Source of the DNA: Leptolyngbya sp. SIO4C5
GTDB taxonomy: Bacteria > Cyanobacteriota > Cyanobacteriia > Phormidesmidales > Phormidesmidaceae
Assembly: GCA_010671965.1 (NCBI GenBank)
Contig: JAAHIC010000195.1
Span: 1-7,626 of the forward strand
Reading direction: 5' to 3'
Length of the DNA stretch: 7,626 bases
This document shows, piece by piece, positions 6,215-7,626 of this stretch. A model generated the notes under the pieces. The model was not told the DNA's origin. It ran no database searches and saw only the letters and a list, made by a program, of their open reading frames with translations. Both the position numbers and the translations under genes were made by a program. Every line of letters starts with the position of its first letter. Within the stretch, counting starts at the first letter, position 1.

Positions 6215-6283
6215 CATTTCACAACTGTCTCAATCGCCAAACGGCTCGTGGGAGCCACAGGCAGTTTGTGAATCACTCAATTT

Positions 6284-6288
6284 AGGAG
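6284..6288 (+). promoter_or_regulatory. Ribosome binding site of the reductase gene
   Basis: AGGAG is placed 9 bases before the ATG at 6298, which supports that start. Confidence 0.7.
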
Positions 6289-6297
6289 ATTTGCAAT

Positions 6298-7113
6298 ATG
6301 AATATTCAAGGAAAAACGGCTCTGGTTACCGGAGCCTCGCGCGGCATTGGCCGAGCGATCGCGCTAGAACTAGCCCAGCAGGGCGTCCGTCGGCTTATTC
6401 TGAGCGCTCGCAGTCGGCAAAAGCTGGCTGAGGTAGCGGCTGAAGTGGCGGCTCTGGGGGTAGAGGTCGTGCCCCTGTGCTGTGATCTGACCCGGCCTCA
6501 GGAGGTCAGTATTGCCATTGCCCAAGCCTGGAAAAGCCACGGCCCGATTCATCTGCTGGTGAACTGTGCCGGGGTGGCCCATCAAGCACCGTTTCTCAAA
6601 ACGCGGCTGCCCCAGGTGCAGGCTGAGATTGATACGAACCTGATTGGCCTGTACACGGTGACGCGCCTGATTGCCCGCCGTATGGCAACCCAGCGGGAAG
6701 GCTGCATTGTCAATGTGTCTAGTCTGATGGGCAAGGTGGCCGCGCCGACAATGGCGACCTATTCAGCCACAAAGTTTGCCATTTTGGGCTTTAGCCAAGC
6801 TTTGCGGCACGAACTGGCGGGGCACAACGTCAAGGTGGTAGCGTTGCTGCCGTCGCTGACGGATACGGATATGGTGCGGCACTTTGACTGGTTTCGCGGG
6901 GTGGTGCCGATGACGCCGCCGCAGGTGGCCCAGGCACTGATGCGGGGCTTGCAGCAGGATAAGTCAGAGATTGTGGTGGGCTGGCAGGGCCGTTTGGCGC
7001 TGTGGTGCGATCGCCTTGCGCCTTGGCTGCTGAACTGGGCGCTGCGGGTAACGGCTCCCAAGGTGAAGTGGGCTGAGCGTCTGCGATCGCCGCTGTATCA
7101 GGAAAGTCCATAG
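6298..7113 (+). CDS. Short-chain dehydrogenase/reductase (SDR), classical type
   Basis: This 271-residue cytoplasmic oxidoreductase uses NAD(P)(H). It has the Rossmann glycine motif TGASRGIG (11-18), acidic Asp63 in CCDLT for adenine contact, NCAG (89-92, a variant of NNAG), structural Asn114, and the catalytic serine in NVSS (139-142) with YSATK (Tyr155, Lys159). Arg15 in the glycine loop and Arg38 after the second strand favour NADP(H). Pro185 in LLPSLTDTDM (184-192) matches the usual post-catalytic strand. The C-terminal 45 residues are Trp-rich (WLLNWALRV) and could associate with a membrane or substrate lipid. The sequence resembles the ketoacyl-reductase-like SDRs, a group that includes cyanobacterial HetN, but I see no RGSGR peptide, so a HetN role is not supported. 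The substrate is unknown. No partner gene shows its pathway; the gene appears to be transcribed alone or with the small ORF upstream. Confidence 0.92.
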   Translation: MNIQGKTALVTGASRGIGRAIALELAQQGVRRLILSARSRQKLAEVAAEVAALGVEVVPLCCDLTRPQEVSIAIAQAWKSHGPIHLLVNCAGVAHQAPFLKTRLPQVQAEIDTNLIGLYTVTRLIARRMATQREGCIVNVSSLMGKVAAPTMATYSATKFAILGFSQALRHELAGHNVKVVALLPSLTDTDMVRHFDWFRGVVPMTPPQVAQALMRGLQQDKSEIVVGWQGRLALWCDRLAPWLLNWALRVTAPKVKWAERLRSPLYQESP

Positions 7114-7172
7114 CCCTATCTCGCCCAGGCTTAAAACGCGGCTCAAATTCCCTGCATTCAGCTAGGGCAGGC

Positions 7173-7233
7173 GGGAACGGTCCTTTGGGAAAAAGCGGAG
7201 AGCAGCCGTTTTATGACAAGGACCGTTCCCTTT
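7173..7233 (+). terminator. Long perfect-stem hairpin after the reductase, likely terminator
   Basis: GGGAACGGTCCTT (7173-7185) and AAGGACCGTTCCC (7218-7230) are perfect 13-base inverted repeats, followed by TTT. Inside the 32-base loop a second imperfect pairing is possible (AAAAGCGG with CCGTTTT). The position, 60 bases after the reductase stop, fits transcription termination, although the T-run is short and the loop long. It could instead be an inserted palindromic element or part of the IS630 end region; no TA dinucleotide borders the arms, which argues against IS630 ends. Confidence 0.5.
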
Positions 7234-7269
7234 AGAAAGCCATTTCAACACCTATTGCAATAAAAGGCT

Positions 7270-7292
7270 AAGTTAGGACATCATAGGATGTC
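7270..7292 (+). repeat. Candidate IS630 end motif (GTTAGGAC, right copy) with dyad
   Basis: GTTAGGAC (7272-7279) lies 31 bases before the transposase start and matches the motif upstream of the left-edge transposase. It overlaps a small dyad, GACATC (7277-7282), loop ATAG, GATGTC (7287-7292). A TA dinucleotide (7269-7270), the IS630 target, directly precedes the motif, so the element could begin here. The other end is outside the window. Confidence 0.4.
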
Positions 7293-7310
7293 GCTACTGC
7301 TCTCCATCTT

Positions 7311-7626
7311 ATGCCTGCTGCCTACAGCCTTGACCTGCGTCAAAAAGCGCTTGCCGCCGTCGATCGCGGCGAGAAGAAAAGCCGAGTCAGCAAACTCTTC
7401 CACATCAGCCGCAATACCCTCGACCTCTGGCTCAAACGGCGTCAAGCGACCGGTAGTGCTGCCGCCAAACAACCGACGCGCCGCGGCCCAGAACCGATCA
7501 TTAGTGACCTCAATGCTTTTCGTCGCTTCGCCGCTACTCGTGGACACCTCACCCAGCAGCAAATGGCCGAGCAATGGCCAGAAGCCGTGAGCGCTCGCAC
7601 TATCGGCAAAGCGCTCAAGCGCATCG
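7311..7626 (+). CDS. IS630-family transposase, N-terminal part (runs off right edge)
   Basis: The frame opens at the ATG at 7311 (an in-frame TAG at 7284-7286 excludes any earlier start) and stays open for 105 codons to the window end. The peptide begins MPAAYSLDLRQKALAAVDRG. The first helix-turn-helix occupies about residues 8-42 with the recognition helix LFHISRNTLDLWLKRR (29-44), almost a textbook IS630 sequence. A basic linker (48-60) leads into a second, winged-helix-like DNA-binding segment (61-105, LTQQQMAEQWPEAVSARTIGKALKRI), as in paired-type IS630/Tc1 transposases. The DDE catalytic domain would follow outside the window. No ribosome site is evident. It faces away from the left-edge transposase and is only distantly similar to it. 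Confidence 0.9.
   Translation, partial: MPAAYSLDLRQKALAAVDRGEKKSRVSKLFHISRNTLDLWLKRRQATGSAAAKQPTRRGPEPIISDLNAFRRFAATRGHLTQQQMAEQWPEAVSARTIGKALKRI

Larger units (their letters stand above)
5707..6297. other. 591-base region between ggt and the reductase without an established gene
   Basis: The first 350 bases are AT-rich, lack HIP1 sites and have frequent stops in all frames. They contain the palindrome GCCAAATTTGGC (5884-5895), TTACAT/ATGTAA arms (5966-5971 and 5982-5987) and AGGCC/GGCCT arms (5976-5980 and 5990-5994). From about 6040 an AT-rich -10-like element, a possible 43-codon ORF (6083-6214), a small GGCTC/GAGCC hairpin (6243-6256) and the reductase ribosome site follow. I see no tRNA, no rRNA and no known riboswitch. 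Confidence 0.6.

Noticed and set aside
6211..6216. TTGACA as a -35 element for the reductase
   Set aside because: The hexamer is perfect, but no -10-like sequence occurs 16-18 bases downstream, where the DNA is GC-rich.
6298..7113. HetN-type heterocyst regulator
   Set aside because: The protein is a related SDR, but the RGSGR inhibitory peptide is absent and no heterocyst genes are nearby.
1..7626. Classical composite transposon made of two copies of one IS
   Set aside because: The visible N-termini (MARPYSEDFRQK and MPAAYSLDLRQK) differ clearly, so they are not copies of the same element.
1..7626. CRISPR array, tRNA or rRNA genes
   Set aside because: No regularly spaced direct repeats, cloverleaf sequences or ribosomal RNA signatures were seen on either strand.

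Overview
The window looks like a cyanobacterial chromosome segment. The palindrome GCGATCGC (HIP1, the hallmark repeat of many cyanobacterial genomes) occurs 17 times in 7.6 kb, mostly inside genes, and the metal-transport gene order agrees with my memory of clusters in other cyanobacteria. The genus cannot be named from sequence alone.

Layout. Positions 1-66 (minus) hold the first 22 codons of an IS630-family transposase running off the left edge. Positions 67-236 are non-coding and contain a C/G-run palindromic repeat of a type common in cyanobacteria. Positions 237-3913 (minus) carry a five-gene metal-uptake operon, read from right to left: an acidic lipoprotein, a signal-peptide/single-membrane-span accessory protein of the NikL/CbiL type (GTG start), the S-component cbiM, the T-component cbiQ and the ATPase cbiO. 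The accessory gene, cbiM and cbiQ are joined by TGATG and ATGA overlaps; cbiO follows after an AT-rich gap. Positions 3914-4146 are a divergent promoter region with a 7-12-7 inverted repeat that is a candidate operator.

Positions 4147-5706 (plus) encode a gamma-glutamyltransferase-family N-terminal-nucleophile enzyme without a signal peptide and with a variant substrate-binding motif. Positions 5707-6297 form a 591-base stretch with no established gene; it contains palindromes, an AT-rich -10-like element and a possible 43-codon small ORF. Positions 6298-7113 (plus) encode a classical short-chain dehydrogenase/reductase. Positions 7114-7310 hold a strong 13-bp-stem hairpin, and 7311-7626 (plus) holds 105 codons of a second IS630-family transposase running off the right edge.

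How the genes work together. The operon would make an energy-coupling-factor (ECF) transporter: CbiM binds Ni2+ or Co2+ through its N-terminal Met-His and His67, CbiQ couples to the ATPase CbiO, and the accessory protein takes the place of CbiN. The co-transcribed lipoprotein is probably an extracytoplasmic partner. The sequence does not decide between nickel and cobalt. The gamma-glutamyltransferase and the reductase look like independent housekeeping or accessory genes. The window is bracketed by two outward-facing IS630-type 5' ends, so this is an insertion-prone neighbourhood, but the genes between them look native.
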